From Nitrospinaceae bacterium (GTDB lineage Bacteria; Nitrospinota; Nitrospinia; Nitrospinales; Nitrospinaceae): a stretch of DNA of 64,000 nucleotides. The position numbers were made by a program, and so were the translations under genes. Location: assembly GCA_029261535.1 (NCBI GenBank), contig JAJDBF010000010.1, positions 1 through 64,000 on the forward strand. Reading direction: 5' to 3'. Numbering within the stretch: position 1 is the first letter of the stretch; every line of letters begins with the position of its first letter. Below, in pieces: positions 1 through 8,737 of the stretch. Under the pieces are notes generated by a model. The model was not told the DNA's origin. It worked only from the letters and a program-made list of their open reading frames with translations, and ran no database searches.

Positions 1-142
1 CATCATGGACCGACTCAATCACAGACCAAGAAAAACGCTTGGGTATAAGACACCACATGAACTATTCTGCAAAAAGAAACCACCACTAACCGTTGCACTT
101 CAAACTTGAATCCACCTTTTTTTCAATTCCGTGAATTGCATT
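1..142. other. Window edge, no gene seen
   Basis: This stretch lies downstream of the minus-strand histidine kinase gene. I see no supported reading frame, RNA gene or clear terminator hairpin in it; a short A/T-rich stretch follows the kinase stop codon. Confidence 0.5.
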
Positions 143-2791
143 TTATTTCCCGGAGAAAGCTTGCGCTTTCTTGCTCATCATGCGGTCAATGGTGTCCAGA
201 AAAATTGGAATGTCGATAGGCTTGACAATGTAATCTGTAAAACCTGCGGTCATTGCCTTTTTAATGTCGTTTTTCATGGCATTTGCGCTGATGGCAATGA
301 CAGGGATACTGGAGGTTTTTGGATTGTTTTTGAGGATCTTGAACGCATCTATCCCATCCATCCCTGGCAGGTTGATATCCATTAAAATTAGATCCGGTTG
401 ATGGTTGATCGCACTCTCAATTCCCAACGGACCATCAGGAGCTGATAGTAGCGTGGTATTTTCCCTGGTCATGAGGCACTGTTTGACCATTTCAAGGTTG
501 GCAGGGTTGTCCTCTACATAAAGAATAATGAAAAGTTTGGTATCGGTTTGGGACAAAGCCGATTGGAAAACTTGTTGTGATGCCGATTCCCTATCATGCA
601 AATTCTGGTGTGCCTGACAAAGAGGTAACTCAATATAGAAGCAACTCCCTTCCCCCAATGCTGTCTCGAAATCGATACGCCCCTTCATCAATCCAATTAG
701 GTTTTTGGAAATGCTAAGGCCGATACCTGTTCCTTCAATGCCTTCATGAATCACCCCTAACCTGTTAAAGGCTTCAAACACCCCAGCCAGCTTGTCATCG
801 GGGATCCCGTTTCCTGTGTCAGAAACCGAGATTCTCAAATAGTTATCGAAAACCTTCTCCAATCCAACCTCAATTGAACCATTTTTTTTGTTGTACTTGA
901 TTGCGTTGGAGATCAAATTGAGGATCACCTGTTTTAAGCGAGTACGGTCTGCCAGAATAGTCAAGTTTGAAATTTCGCTTTTAGTGTAGTTCACCTGGAT
1001 ATTCTGCTCCTCTGCCAGAGGGCTGGTCAATAACATTACATCATCCAGTAAAGGCCCAATTTCGAGTGACTCTATTGACATGCTCACATGCCCTGACTCA
1101 ATACTTGCCAAATCAAGAATCTCATTGATGAGTGTTAAAAGATGTTTTCCCGAATTGGAAATTCTATTGATATTTTCCACTTGAACGGGGGTCATGGCCT
1201 TTGGGTCAAGTTGCAACAGTTGGGAAAACCCCAGGATGGCATTCAAGGGTGTTCTTAGTTCATGACTCATACTGGAGAGAAACCTTGACTTGGCGAGGTT
1301 GGCTTTTTCGGCTTCTTCTTTTGCCAAAATGAGCTTTTTTTCTGCAAGCTTTCTCTCCGTTAAGTTTTGTATTACCGCAAAGAATATTGTCTCAGAGTCT
1401 TGTCTCAGGATGTGCAGATGGACTTCCGCCGGATATTCTGTGCCATCTTTACATCGGCATACAGTTTCAAAACGCTGACTGTCTTCTTTGTCCTGGCGCA
1501 AAGGTTTTATTAAAGTACAAAGACCTTCAAGGGACAGGCTTGGGTTAATGTCTATCGGAGTTTTCTCAGATAACTCTTCCATCGTGTAACCCAACATATC
1601 TAGTGCGGCCTGGTTTGCCATGAGAAATTTGAAGTTGGTACTATCAAAAAACAAAATTTCATTAGAAGTAGAATTTACTGTTATTTTAAATTTGTTTAAC
1701 TCGGCCTCGGTTTTTTTTCGCTCAGAAATATCCCGTAGCGTGCCGATGAAAACAACTTTGGTCGTACGGACCCGCATCACCGACACACCTAACTCCAATG
1801 GGAATGTTGAACCATCCTTTCTCAGCCCTGTTACTTCCCGCTCCATACCGATGATTTTTGAATGGCCTGTTTTTAAATACTCCTGAAGATAATCATCATG
1901 TTCACTGCTATAAGGTTCCGGCATCAGCATCTTGATATTTTTGCCAATGACCTCATTATTTGAATAGCCAAATAATTGCCTGGCGGCAGGGTTATAGGTT
2001 TCTATGGTGCCTCCCGAGGTGATCGTAATCAAACCATCCACGACATTGTCAGTGACCTTTTTAAGGTAGTCTTCTTTTTCCTGAATAACCTGAGTGGCTC
2101 TTATGAGCTCTGCTGTTTTATCTGAGACCAAGCTCTCCAATTGGGCATTAATTGCCTCATTTTTTTTGAAGATCCCAGTGATTCCCAAAGAAATTAAAAT
2201 TAAGGCGGATAACCCAGAGTAAAATATAATGGAATAAAATGGTTTTTGAATTTCAGTTAAGTCAATCTTTGCCACTATTCCAAAATTCAGGATTTTAATG
2301 GGAGCGTAGGCGGCTAAAACCATCTCGCCCCGATAGTCCAAAGCTTGAATGATTCCCATTTCTCCATTCAAAGCTTTACGCATAGGTTCTGCAAAGTCAG
2401 ATTGTGCTGGGATGAAATCAGGCAGGTCTGCTGTTACGTGTCTCCGGTCCAATAAAAACACAATTTTTTCATCTTCCAACTTGGCAAAAAGATACTCTCC
2501 CGTATCCCCAAAATTAAAACCCTCCTTTTGAGCCGATTCAATTTGCGAAAGAGTTGCCTGGGTTGACCCTCCCGCTACATCATTCGAACTGAATTCTGCG
2601 TCAAATCGGGCGACAGATTCGATAATCTGCTTTTGGCTGGTTACCAGATCGGTGAGGTGATTCGACTGACGCTGGAGCGCATTTTGATAGAGTAAGTATA
2701 TCGATAAAATCAGAATGGTGAGTATACTGCCAGAAAACACCACGATCTGGACATACACATTCGAACTAAAATTTTTATTATCAGCTAGCAT
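143..2791 (-). CDS. Hybrid sensor histidine kinase (sensor, PAS, PAS, HisKA, HATPase, REC)
   Basis: Membrane-bound hybrid histidine kinase of 882 residues. A first membrane segment (about 14-36) and a second (about 187-207) enclose a periplasmic sensor region of about 150 residues. Two PAS domains follow (about 245-355 and 368-478), the first with the FixL-like signature ending in RKDGSTFPLE. The HisKA H-box SHELRTPLNAIL puts the phospho-acceptor at H510. The ATPase domain (about 605-725) shows the N-box around NLISNAIKYN and the G boxes DTGNGIP and GTGIGLSI. A C-terminal receiver domain (about 753-875) has its phospho-acceptor Asp at D805 in LILMDINLPG and the conserved Lys at K857. The position matching the FixL heme histidine is Lys, so heme binding is unlikely. 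No partner regulator is adjacent; the output is unknown. Confidence 0.95.
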   Translation of the reverse strand: MLADNKNFSSNVYVQIVVFSGSILTILILSIYLLYQNALQRQSNHLTDLVTSQKQIIESVARFDAEFSSNDVAGGSTQATLSQIESAQKEGFNFGDTGEYLFAKLEDEKIVFLLDRRHVTADLPDFIPAQSDFAEPMRKALNGEMGIIQALDYRGEMVLAAYAPIKILNFGIVAKIDLTEIQKPFYSIIFYSGLSALILISLGITGIFKKNEAINAQLESLVSDKTAELIRATQVIQEKEDYLKKVTDNVVDGLITITSGGTIETYNPAARQLFGYSNNEVIGKNIKMLMPEPYSSEHDDYLQEYLKTGHSKIIGMEREVTGLRKDGSTFPLELGVSVMRVRTTKVVFIGTLRDISERKKTEAELNKFKITVNSTSNEILFFDSTNFKFLMANQAALDMLGYTMEELSEKTPIDINPSLSLEGLCTLIKPLRQDKEDSQRFETVCRCKDGTEYPAEVHLHILRQDSETIFFAVIQNLTERKLAEKKLILAKEEAEKANLAKSRFLSSMSHELRTPLNAILGFSQLLQLDPKAMTPVQVENINRISNSGKHLLTLINEILDLASIESGHVSMSIESLEIGPLLDDVMLLTSPLAEEQNIQVNYTKSEISNLTILADRTRLKQVILNLISNAIKYNKKNGSIEVGLEKVFDNYLRISVSDTGNGIPDDKLAGVFEAFNRLGVIHEGIEGTGIGLSISKNLIGLMKGRIDFETALGEGSCFYIELPLCQAHQNLHDRESASQQVFQSALSQTDTKLFIILYVEDNPANLEMVKQCLMTRENTTLLSAPDGPLGIESAINHQPDLILMDINLPGMDGIDAFKILKNNPKTSSIPVIAISANAMKNDIKKAMTAGFTDYIVKPIDIPIFLDTIDRMMSKKAQAFSGK

Positions 2792-2972
2792 CTTTAACTC
2801 GGCATTTTAGAAATATTCTGATACAAAATATTGCTAAAAATGGGCTATAAAAAGGGAACCCATTCCTTAAAGATTAAGGCTTATTATTTGATTTGTCTTG
2901 TAGTTTTTTTTTAGCTCCTGAATGTTTTTTTAAGCGTCATTTCATCATTAAATTCAGAATAAAACAGTTGAG

Positions 2973-3695
2973 TTAAAGTGCCCCGATCGCTTTTCTCTGC
3001 ATTTTGATGAGGTCCTTGATCCCTTGATCCGCTAATTTAAGCATAGAAGTGAGGTCCTTGTTGCTGAACGGGTCGCGCTCGGCGGTCCCCTGTAATTCAA
3101 TAAACTTGCCTTCTCCGGTGCGAACCACGTTGAAATCCACGCTGGCGGTGGAGTCTTCGTCATAATTTAGGTCGAGGATATGCTTGCCTTCGTAAATACC
3201 AACACTGGTGGCGGCGACAAAATCACGGATCGGTGTCGCCTTGAGGACTTTTTTCTTTTTGAGCTCTTTCAATGCAAGACAAAGGGCGACAAAGGCACCC
3301 GTGATGGAGGCCGTGCGGGTTCCGCCATCGGCTTGCAGGACATCGCAGTCGATCCATACCGTGCGTTCGCCGAGGTTTTCCAGATCGACAACAGTCCTCA
3401 GTGATCGCCCGATCAATCGCTGGATTTCCTGGGTGCGCCCACTAACTTTTCCCTTGCTGGATTCCCGGGTCATGCGTGTGTGCGTGGAACGGGGCAACAT
3501 GGAATACTCCGCCGTGACCCAACCTTGACCTTTGCCACGGAGAAATGACGGTACCTTGTCCTCCACACTGGCGGTGCACTGGACATGAGTATTGCCGACT
3601 TGAATGAGCACTGAGCCTTCGGCGTACCTGTTGACATTTTTCTTGATGGTGACCGGACGCATCTGATCCAGTGCCCGTTTGTCTGGACGTTCCAT
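2973..3695 (-). CDS. rph: Ribonuclease PH
   Basis: Phosphorolytic 3'-5' exoribonuclease that trims tRNA 3' ends, using phosphate and releasing nucleoside diphosphates. The protein is 240 residues from the chosen start, the usual family length, and begins [15 protein letters not shown]. Family hallmarks include [26 protein letters not shown]-type residues written here as [12 protein letters not shown], and the [18 protein letters not shown] block. An in-frame ATG 21 bases further upstream exists, but the ATG at 3695 has a good ribosome binding site (AGGAG, 6 bases upstream), so I use that. The gene stands alone, divergent from the bactofilin-TPR gene. Confidence 0.95.
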   Translation of the reverse strand: MERPDKRALDQMRPVTIKKNVNRYAEGSVLIQVGNTHVQCTASVEDKVPSFLRGKGQGWVTAEYSMLPRSTHTRMTRESSKGKVSGRTQEIQRLIGRSLRTVVDLENLGERTVWIDCDVLQADGGTRTASITGAFVALCLALKELKKKKVLKATPIRDFVAATSVGIYEGKHILDLNYDEDSTASVDFNVVRTGEGKFIELQGTAERDPFSNKDLTSMLKLADQGIKDLIKMQRKAIGAL

Positions 3696-3885
3696 GGAGT
3701 TCTCCTGATGAGGCAATTTGTGATAATTTTATTGAGAATAAGGGGCGTACACTAGCAGGTTGAACTGCTGGAATCAATGATTCAGGCTCTTTGCCTGTAA
3801 ATTTTTTAACACACTCAATTATTTGCCATTATAATGATTTCAGGAAGTTAAGGTTTGAATTCCTCTAAAATTATTCGGACAATTT

Positions 3886-5907
3886 GTGGACTCTTATTTT
3901 CAAAGCGGCGTCAAATTGGTTGGGACCTTGAAGGTAAAGGGCACCGTCCATTTTGAGGGTGAAATTGAAGGCGAAATCATTGCCACCGATCACCTCATTA
4001 TCGGAGCTAAAGGTCGTGTCGAAGGAGATATCAAGACCTTTGATATCACCAACCTTGGCTGGGTAACGGGAAATATTGTGGCTGAGCACAAGGTATCTCT
4101 GGCCAGTGGCAGTCGCCTGGAGGGGGATATCCTGACCCACCATCTGGTCGTCGAGGAAGGCAGTCGCTTTGAAGGCAGTTGCCAGATGCGCGAAGGGGCC
4201 GGAACCCGTGAGACCACTGTGCCTGCCTCGGCACTGGCTCAATCCGTCTCTATTCAGGAGAGTCTGGTCGATGAAATAAATGAAACAGCAGGTCCCAGCC
4301 CCCTGGCAGATGTCCCGAAAAGAAAACCACGCCGATTAAGCAGACCCGTTGCCGCCGCTGTTATTTTTATTTTGATTGGTGCTGGGTGGCACTACTACCC
4401 AAAATACTTTGGTGAATCCATTGAACTGCATATCAATCGCGGCCAGACCCTCATGGCACAGAAACGATACTCCGATGCGGAAATGGAATTCCGCAAAGCA
4501 CTAAAGATTTCACGTAATAATTCAAAGGTTTATGCAGGCTTAGGTGATGTTTACCTTCAAAAGAAAGAGTACAACGAAGCGCTTACTCAATTTCAACGAT
4601 CCATTGAACTCGAACCTTCAACCACGTCCAACCATATTAAACTGGCCAAGGCCTACACCGCCAAGGGAAAGTTTAACGAAGCCGTGAAGGTGTATCAGGC
4701 GGCGTTGGATCTGGACCCCAAAAACCATTTAGCCTTTTTCGATATGGGGCAATTGCGGTTGAAGGAAGGCAAAGTCGAGGAAGGCATCGGGCACCTGAAA
4801 ATGGCGGCCAAGTTAAAGCCGGATTTTTATCAAGCTTTCAAGATTTTGGCCCTGTTGTATTCTGAGGAAGGCAAACTCGAACTGGCATTGGATCAGGTTT
4901 CCCAGGCGATCAAGGCCAAGGACGATGAACCCGATCTGTTTTTGCTCCAGGGGGAATTGCTGATCAAGGCAGGTAAAGAAAAGGAAGCGGTCAAGGCCTT
5001 CAAACGAGTCACTGAATTGTATCCGCAAAATTTCAAGGCGCAATTAAAGCTCGCTGACTGGTATTTTGAAACAGGTGCGCTGGATCAATCGCTGGTGTCT
5101 TATCAACTGGCAGAAAAATTAAAGCCGCAGGACCCACGAGTGCAGGCGCGTCTTGGAAAGATATATCTCGATCGAAATGATTCTGAAAATGCACTGGTAG
5201 CTTTTGTCAAGGCTGTCAAGCTGGACCCTAAGTTTGCTGACGGGCATTATCAGGTTGGTAAGCTTCAGGCCTCTGAAAATAATCTGGAAGATGCCAGAGT
5301 ATCTCTTGAAACGGCGCTTGCCCTGAATGATTTGCTGGCACCCGCTCATTATGAATTGAGCCGGGTGCTCTTCATGCAAAGGCAATTTAATGAGGCCCTC
5401 AAGCACATCAAACTTGCGACAAAACTCGATTCAAAGTCGATGGATTTCAAATTACAAAATGCAAGGACGCTGGTTGAAGTCAAGCAATACGATCCCGCAG
5501 TTAAGCTACTTGCAACCCTGGTCCGAAACCAACCGGACAACGGCCCGGCTCAATTTGAGCTGTGCAACGCTTATAGGAAAAAAGGATATTATACGGTCGC
5601 TATCCGTTATTGCGAGAAGAGTCTGAAGTTGATGACCAAAGATATTGATGCCATGAACCTCCTGGCTTGGTTGTATGCCAAAAAGAAAGTCAAACTGAAT
5701 AAAGGTTTGACCCTTTCGCAAAAAACGATAAAAGCTTTTCCTAAAAAGCCGGAATATTTAGAAACCCTGTCTCAAATTTATTTTGCAAAGGGGAAAAAAG
5801 ATCAAGCCGTTGAAATGATTTCCAAAGCGATTGAAATCGCTCCCAACTCTAAATATTATAAACAGCAGTTATGGAAGTTCAAAAATGTAGCGGCACCTGC
5901 CGGTTAA
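3886..5907 (+). CDS. Bactofilin-TM-TPR fusion protein
   Basis: Protein of 673 residues combining three parts. Residues about 6-101 are a bactofilin (DUF583) beta-helix, with repeated short strands such as GTVHFEGEIEGEIIA and GRVEGDIK. A basic linker and one membrane segment (about 153-170) follow. From about 185 to the end are many tetratricopeptide repeats, for example LYSEEGKLELALDQVSQAIK. Bactofilins polymerise into cytoskeletal scaffolds. With the bactofilin cytoplasmic, the TPR part would be periplasmic, which is unusual. The start is GTG with no clear Shine-Dalgarno; the protein begins directly at the beta-helix, so it is likely close to correct. It converges on the antiporter gene, the stop codons lying almost back to back. 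Confidence 0.85.
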   Translation: MDSYFQSGVKLVGTLKVKGTVHFEGEIEGEIIATDHLIIGAKGRVEGDIKTFDITNLGWVTGNIVAEHKVSLASGSRLEGDILTHHLVVEEGSRFEGSCQMREGAGTRETTVPASALAQSVSIQESLVDEINETAGPSPLADVPKRKPRRLSRPVAAAVIFILIGAGWHYYPKYFGESIELHINRGQTLMAQKRYSDAEMEFRKALKISRNNSKVYAGLGDVYLQKKEYNEALTQFQRSIELEPSTTSNHIKLAKAYTAKGKFNEAVKVYQAALDLDPKNHLAFFDMGQLRLKEGKVEEGIGHLKMAAKLKPDFYQAFKILALLYSEEGKLELALDQVSQAIKAKDDEPDLFLLQGELLIKAGKEKEAVKAFKRVTELYPQNFKAQLKLADWYFETGALDQSLVSYQLAEKLKPQDPRVQARLGKIYLDRNDSENALVAFVKAVKLDPKFADGHYQVGKLQASENNLEDARVSLETALALNDLLAPAHYELSRVLFMQRQFNEALKHIKLATKLDSKSMDFKLQNARTLVEVKQYDPAVKLLATLVRNQPDNGPAQFELCNAYRKKGYYTVAIRYCEKSLKLMTKDIDAMNLLAWLYAKKKVKLNKGLTLSQKTIKAFPKKPEYLETLSQIYFAKGKKDQAVEMISKAIEIAPNSKYYKQQLWKFKNVAAPAG

Positions 5908-5925
5908 TTGCTACGCCCAACCGGC
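5899..5925. terminator. Inverted repeat spanning two convergent stop codons
   Basis: A perfect 7-base inverted repeat, GCCGGTT (5899-5905) and AACCGGC (5919-5925), with a 13-base loop. It covers the ends of the bactofilin-TPR gene and the antiporter gene, which converge here. No T-run follows on either strand, so it may be a bidirectional RNA-end hairpin rather than a full intrinsic terminator. Confidence 0.45.
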
Positions 5926-6852
5926 CGATTTAATTCCAATATAAATAACATAGCCCGACAGCAGGAAGATACCGTCCCGCTTTTTCAAATCGCTTCCCAT
6001 ACGTATCAGGGCGATCAGTGCCAGTGTGAACCCGGCGCAATAAAGCAAATCCATTTTAATTGGGGACACGATTTCCAGCGGCTGGATCATCGATGCCGCG
6101 CCCAGGACCATGGTGATATTAAAAATATTACTGCCGAATACATTGCCCAGTGCCATTTCGCCGTGTCCCTTAAGGGCGGAGAGGGTGGCCGAGACTATTT
6201 CAGGAAGGCTGGTTCCAACAGCTACTATAGTGATCCCGATCAACCACTCACTAATGCCATAGGCACGCGCAATATTTACTGCTCCCTCTACCATCCAATG
6301 AGCACCGAGGATCAGTGCGGCTAATCCACCAAGGATCAAGCCAATCTGGACCCAAACTCCTGCATCTGGGAAATAACTTGTTTCCCCTTCGATATCTGCC
6401 ATTCCATCTTCTTTGGAAGAAAGTGCGCGATACACATAAAGTAAGATGCAGGTGAATAGAATCATGCCTTCCACCCGACTCAAAACCTGGTTCCAGGTCA
6501 GAAGGACCAATAATCCGGTGGCGATCAAAAGAGGAGGCGTTTCTTTTTTCAGTCGACGCGGATCGATAGTGACGGGGGCCAACAAGGCAGTTATGCCCAG
6601 GACCAGGCCAATATTAGCGATATTACTACCGACCACGTTGCCAAGAGAAACTTCGGGTGCTCCGTTTAGCGTGGCCAGCAGGCTGACGCACAATTCGGGT
6701 GCAGAGGTTCCGAATCCCATGATAGTGGCCCCAATGGTGAACGGGGACAACTTGAAGTATTGAGCGATTCGGACACTGCCGGAGATTAAAAAGTCGCCAC
6801 CGTAGAACAGCAATCCAAGGCCAAGGAATATGAGCGATAGGTCAAACCACAT
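5911..6852 (-). CDS. Calcium/sodium antiporter, CaCA family (YrbG-like)
   Basis: Inner-membrane cation/Ca2+ exchanger of 313 residues, the usual size for bacterial YrbG/MJ0091-type exchangers, with about ten membrane segments. The two inverted alpha repeats that form the ion site are clear: GFGTSAPELCVSLLATLNG followed by NVVGSNIANIGLVLG in the first half, and AVGTSLPEIVSATLSALKG followed by NVFGSNIFNITMVLG in the second. A cytoplasmic loop in the middle is acidic. The start codon is ATG; the gene is monocistronic. The ion pair (Na+/Ca2+, or K+/H+ participation) cannot be told from sequence. Confidence 0.93.
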   Translation of the reverse strand: MWFDLSLIFLGLGLLFYGGDFLISGSVRIAQYFKLSPFTIGATIMGFGTSAPELCVSLLATLNGAPEVSLGNVVGSNIANIGLVLGITALLAPVTIDPRRLKKETPPLLIATGLLVLLTWNQVLSRVEGMILFTCILLYVYRALSSKEDGMADIEGETSYFPDAGVWVQIGLILGGLAALILGAHWMVEGAVNIARAYGISEWLIGITIVAVGTSLPEIVSATLSALKGHGEMALGNVFGSNIFNITMVLGAASMIQPLEIVSPIKMDLLYCAGFTLALIALIRMGSDLKKRDGIFLLSGYVIYIGIKSAGWA

Positions 6853-7058
6853 GGGTTGTCAGGATCCGAGGCGCAACAGAAGGACGTTGACGGCGGTTGA
6901 TTGGATGGCGGTTAAAGCAGAAACTTTATCAGGTTATTCCGAAAATTGATAGAGGCCCATTCAGAATCATAAGGGACTCAATGGACGCTACTTTCCTCAG
7001 TGGCAGAAGGAGAACAGCGTGCATTTTTGTGAATTCACGAGAGGGGTGCAAAATAAAA
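6853..7058. other. Intergenic region upstream of the antiporter
   Basis: About 200 bases between the start of the antiporter gene and the terminator of the His-rich protein gene. It must hold the antiporter promoter on the minus strand. I see no convincing gene here; a 70-codon plus-strand frame has no family resemblance. Confidence 0.4.
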
Positions 7059-7084
7059 CCCCGAAGTTCATCAGAACTCCGGGG
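7059..7084 (-). terminator. Rho-independent terminator of the His-rich protein gene
   Basis: Read on the minus strand, an 11-base stem (CCCCGGAGTTC pairing with GAACTTCGGGG, one G-U pair) has a TGAT loop and is followed at once by TTTTATTTT. It lies about 35 bases after the stop of the small secreted His-rich protein gene. Confidence 0.88.
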
Positions 7085-7118
7085 CTCTTCATATTATTTG
7101 AGAGGATGAAAACTAAAC

Positions 7119-7451
7119 CTAGTGACGACCGGACCGGTCATCGTGACCACTTTTCATGCCACCACTGCCTTCTTCCTGATGGCCCATTTTTTCACTTTTA
7201 TGTTTGTCATAATCATCATCGTGACCCATCCCGGCCTTTTTTGCGTCGCTACCTTCAGCTTTGTGACCCTTACGGTATTCTGATCCGCCGGAATGCTTTT
7301 CCATTTTAGAAGAACCGCTTCCTTCTTCCATATGGGACTTGTTCTTATCGTGTCCTTTGCCTTTGTGATCATCGTCGTGGGCCATTGCTGATCCGGCGAA
7401 AAAGAAAATGGACAACATTACGGTTCCAAGCGCGATACCTGCTTTTCTCAT
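7119..7451 (-). CDS. Secreted His/Lys/Asp/Gly-rich small protein, possible metal binder
   Basis: Protein of 110 residues with a classical signal peptide (MRKAGIALGTVMLSIFFFAGSAMA, cleavage probably after AMA). The mature part is very low in complexity: His, Asp, Lys, Gly, Ser, Glu and Met dominate, with clusters such as HDDDHKGKGHDK and MGHDDDYDKHK. It would be unfolded alone and could bind Cu, Ni, Zn or Ca in the periplasm. A strong Shine-Dalgarno (AAGGAG) precedes ATG and its own strong terminator follows, so it is a real single-gene unit. I do not recognise a named family; metal binding is inferred from composition only. Confidence 0.8.
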   Translation of the reverse strand: MRKAGIALGTVMLSIFFFAGSAMAHDDDHKGKGHDKNKSHMEEGSGSSKMEKHSGGSEYRKGHKAEGSDAKKAGMGHDDDYDKHKSEKMGHQEEGSGGMKSGHDDRSGRH

Positions 7452-7634
7452 TGTATTCTCCTTAAAGGGGGGTTGTGCAGGGGGCTTTGCAGGCGATCGC
7501 CGACATAAGCCGATATTGTTTTATAGGTGTCGTCTTGAACCAGAATATCTTACATGAGGAGTGAAATAACAGAAAAAAAACAGGTATACAAAAGAATTAT
7601 TGATGCCCGTTTATTGGCTGTTTTTTGTAAAAAA

Positions 7635-8468
7635 TCAGCCCTTTTTTGTGTAGAAAACGAATGAATTCTTGTAACCTGCCTTGGATAAACCGGACCGTGC
7701 GCCCTGGGCCTCCGTTGAAGTTGAAAAACCACCTAACTTCACCACGTTAATGGTTTTGCTATTGACCTTTTTTGTTCCCAGGGTGGGGGTGAAGCCAGCC
7801 TTTTTCAATTTGTCAGCGAGGCGGCGGGCATTCGCTTTGCTCGAAAATGCACCCACCTGAACAAAGTATCCATTGGGAAATACGGCACCAAGGGCTACAG
7901 GTGCTTTAAGATCGCGTGCCGGGGGCAGGTTCATGGCCTTAAGGGTCGTGCCGACAGCGCCTGTTTTGCTAGAATCTTTTAAACCGTTTTCAGAAAAACT
8001 GATGGGTGCTTTTTTTGCTTTAGGTTTTGGTGTGGAAGATTTTACAATTTTGGCTGGTTTCGCCGGGTTTTTTGAAGCAGGTTTAATGGCCGGGGTTACC
8101 GGAGTTTTGGCAACCGGTTTGATCTCCGGTACTTTACTGTCCAGCTTGGTTCCACCATTCAATGGAAGTGGCAACGGCTTGGGCGGAACTTTTGTCGTCA
8201 GTTTTGCTACTTGATTTTTATCTGCCGCAATGTCCATTTTGGAAATACCGGATTGGGATTGAATGCCATAATAGAGAAAAACCAGTAAACTGATTGCCAC
8301 GCCAGCGATGGCAACGATTTTCGTGTTTTTGGCACGGACCTTTCGCTCTGCTTCGATTTCCGCTTCAATTTCGGCGTCTTCGATTAAATCGTCGATGCGT
8401 TTGGTGTAGCGAATGGCAGGCTCTTCGGTGGTGGCTTCCGGTTTTTCCAAGGTTAGATTGATGGACAT
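7635..8468 (-). CDS. SPOR-domain inner-membrane protein
   Basis: Bitopic membrane protein of 277 residues. A charged cytoplasmic N-terminus (about 1-50, acidic with repeated Glu/Ala) precedes one membrane segment (about 51-68, IVAIAGVAISLLVFLYYGI). A long Pro/Lys-rich periplasmic linker (about 95-170) leads to a C-terminal SPOR domain (about 196-277, beginning GYFVQVGAFSSKANARRLAD). SPOR domains bind denuded glycan strands of septal peptidoglycan, so a role at the division site or in cell-wall remodelling is likely, as for FtsN or DedD. The linker composition fits a spacer through the wall. It is divergent from pyrD. Confidence 0.85.
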   Translation of the reverse strand: MSINLTLEKPEATTEEPAIRYTKRIDDLIEDAEIEAEIEAERKVRAKNTKIVAIAGVAISLLVFLYYGIQSQSGISKMDIAADKNQVAKLTTKVPPKPLPLPLNGGTKLDSKVPEIKPVAKTPVTPAIKPASKNPAKPAKIVKSSTPKPKAKKAPISFSENGLKDSSKTGAVGTTLKAMNLPPARDLKAPVALGAVFPNGYFVQVGAFSSKANARRLADKLKKAGFTPTLGTKKVNSKTINVVKLGGFSTSTEAQGARSGLSKAGYKNSFVFYTKKG

Positions 8469-8737
8469 GGCATTACCCAGTGATGGAGGTTGTTAATCCT
8501 TTTGGCAGTTTCAGACTGATACTGAAACCCATTGAATTCCAAGGGATTATAAATTTTTTGGTTCAGGTTTATTCAGGCCCCTGTTTTTAAACATCTGTTT
8601 TTACTTACGTTAGAAAAATCAAAATATAACTGTTTGATTTCTTTGACATTATATTTTTTTAAAAAACAGGTGTCAAGTCTAAGTATTTGTAGTTTAATAA
8701 GTTTTTGGCTTTTGGCCATTTTTTCAAAGGGCATTTT
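8469..8737. other. Divergent promoter region between SPOR gene and pyrD
   Basis: About 270 bases, strongly A/T-rich in its second half. It contains a perfect TTGACA (8643-8648) and a matching TGTCAA (8672-8677), which could be a -35 element or an inverted-repeat operator. I cannot assign a convincing -10 box for either direction. Confidence 0.35.

Noticed and set aside
3871-4242. 123-codon minus-strand frame under the bactofilin-TPR gene
   Set aside because: Antisense to the clear bactofilin domain, which has coherent beta-helix repeats.
5908-6324. 138-codon plus-strand frame
   Set aside because: Antisense to the antiporter, whose two alpha repeats are unmistakable.
7493-7500. Single GCGATCGC palindrome like the cyanobacterial HIP1 site
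   Set aside because: Only one noticed copy; no enrichment is apparent, and gene content does not suggest cyanobacteria.
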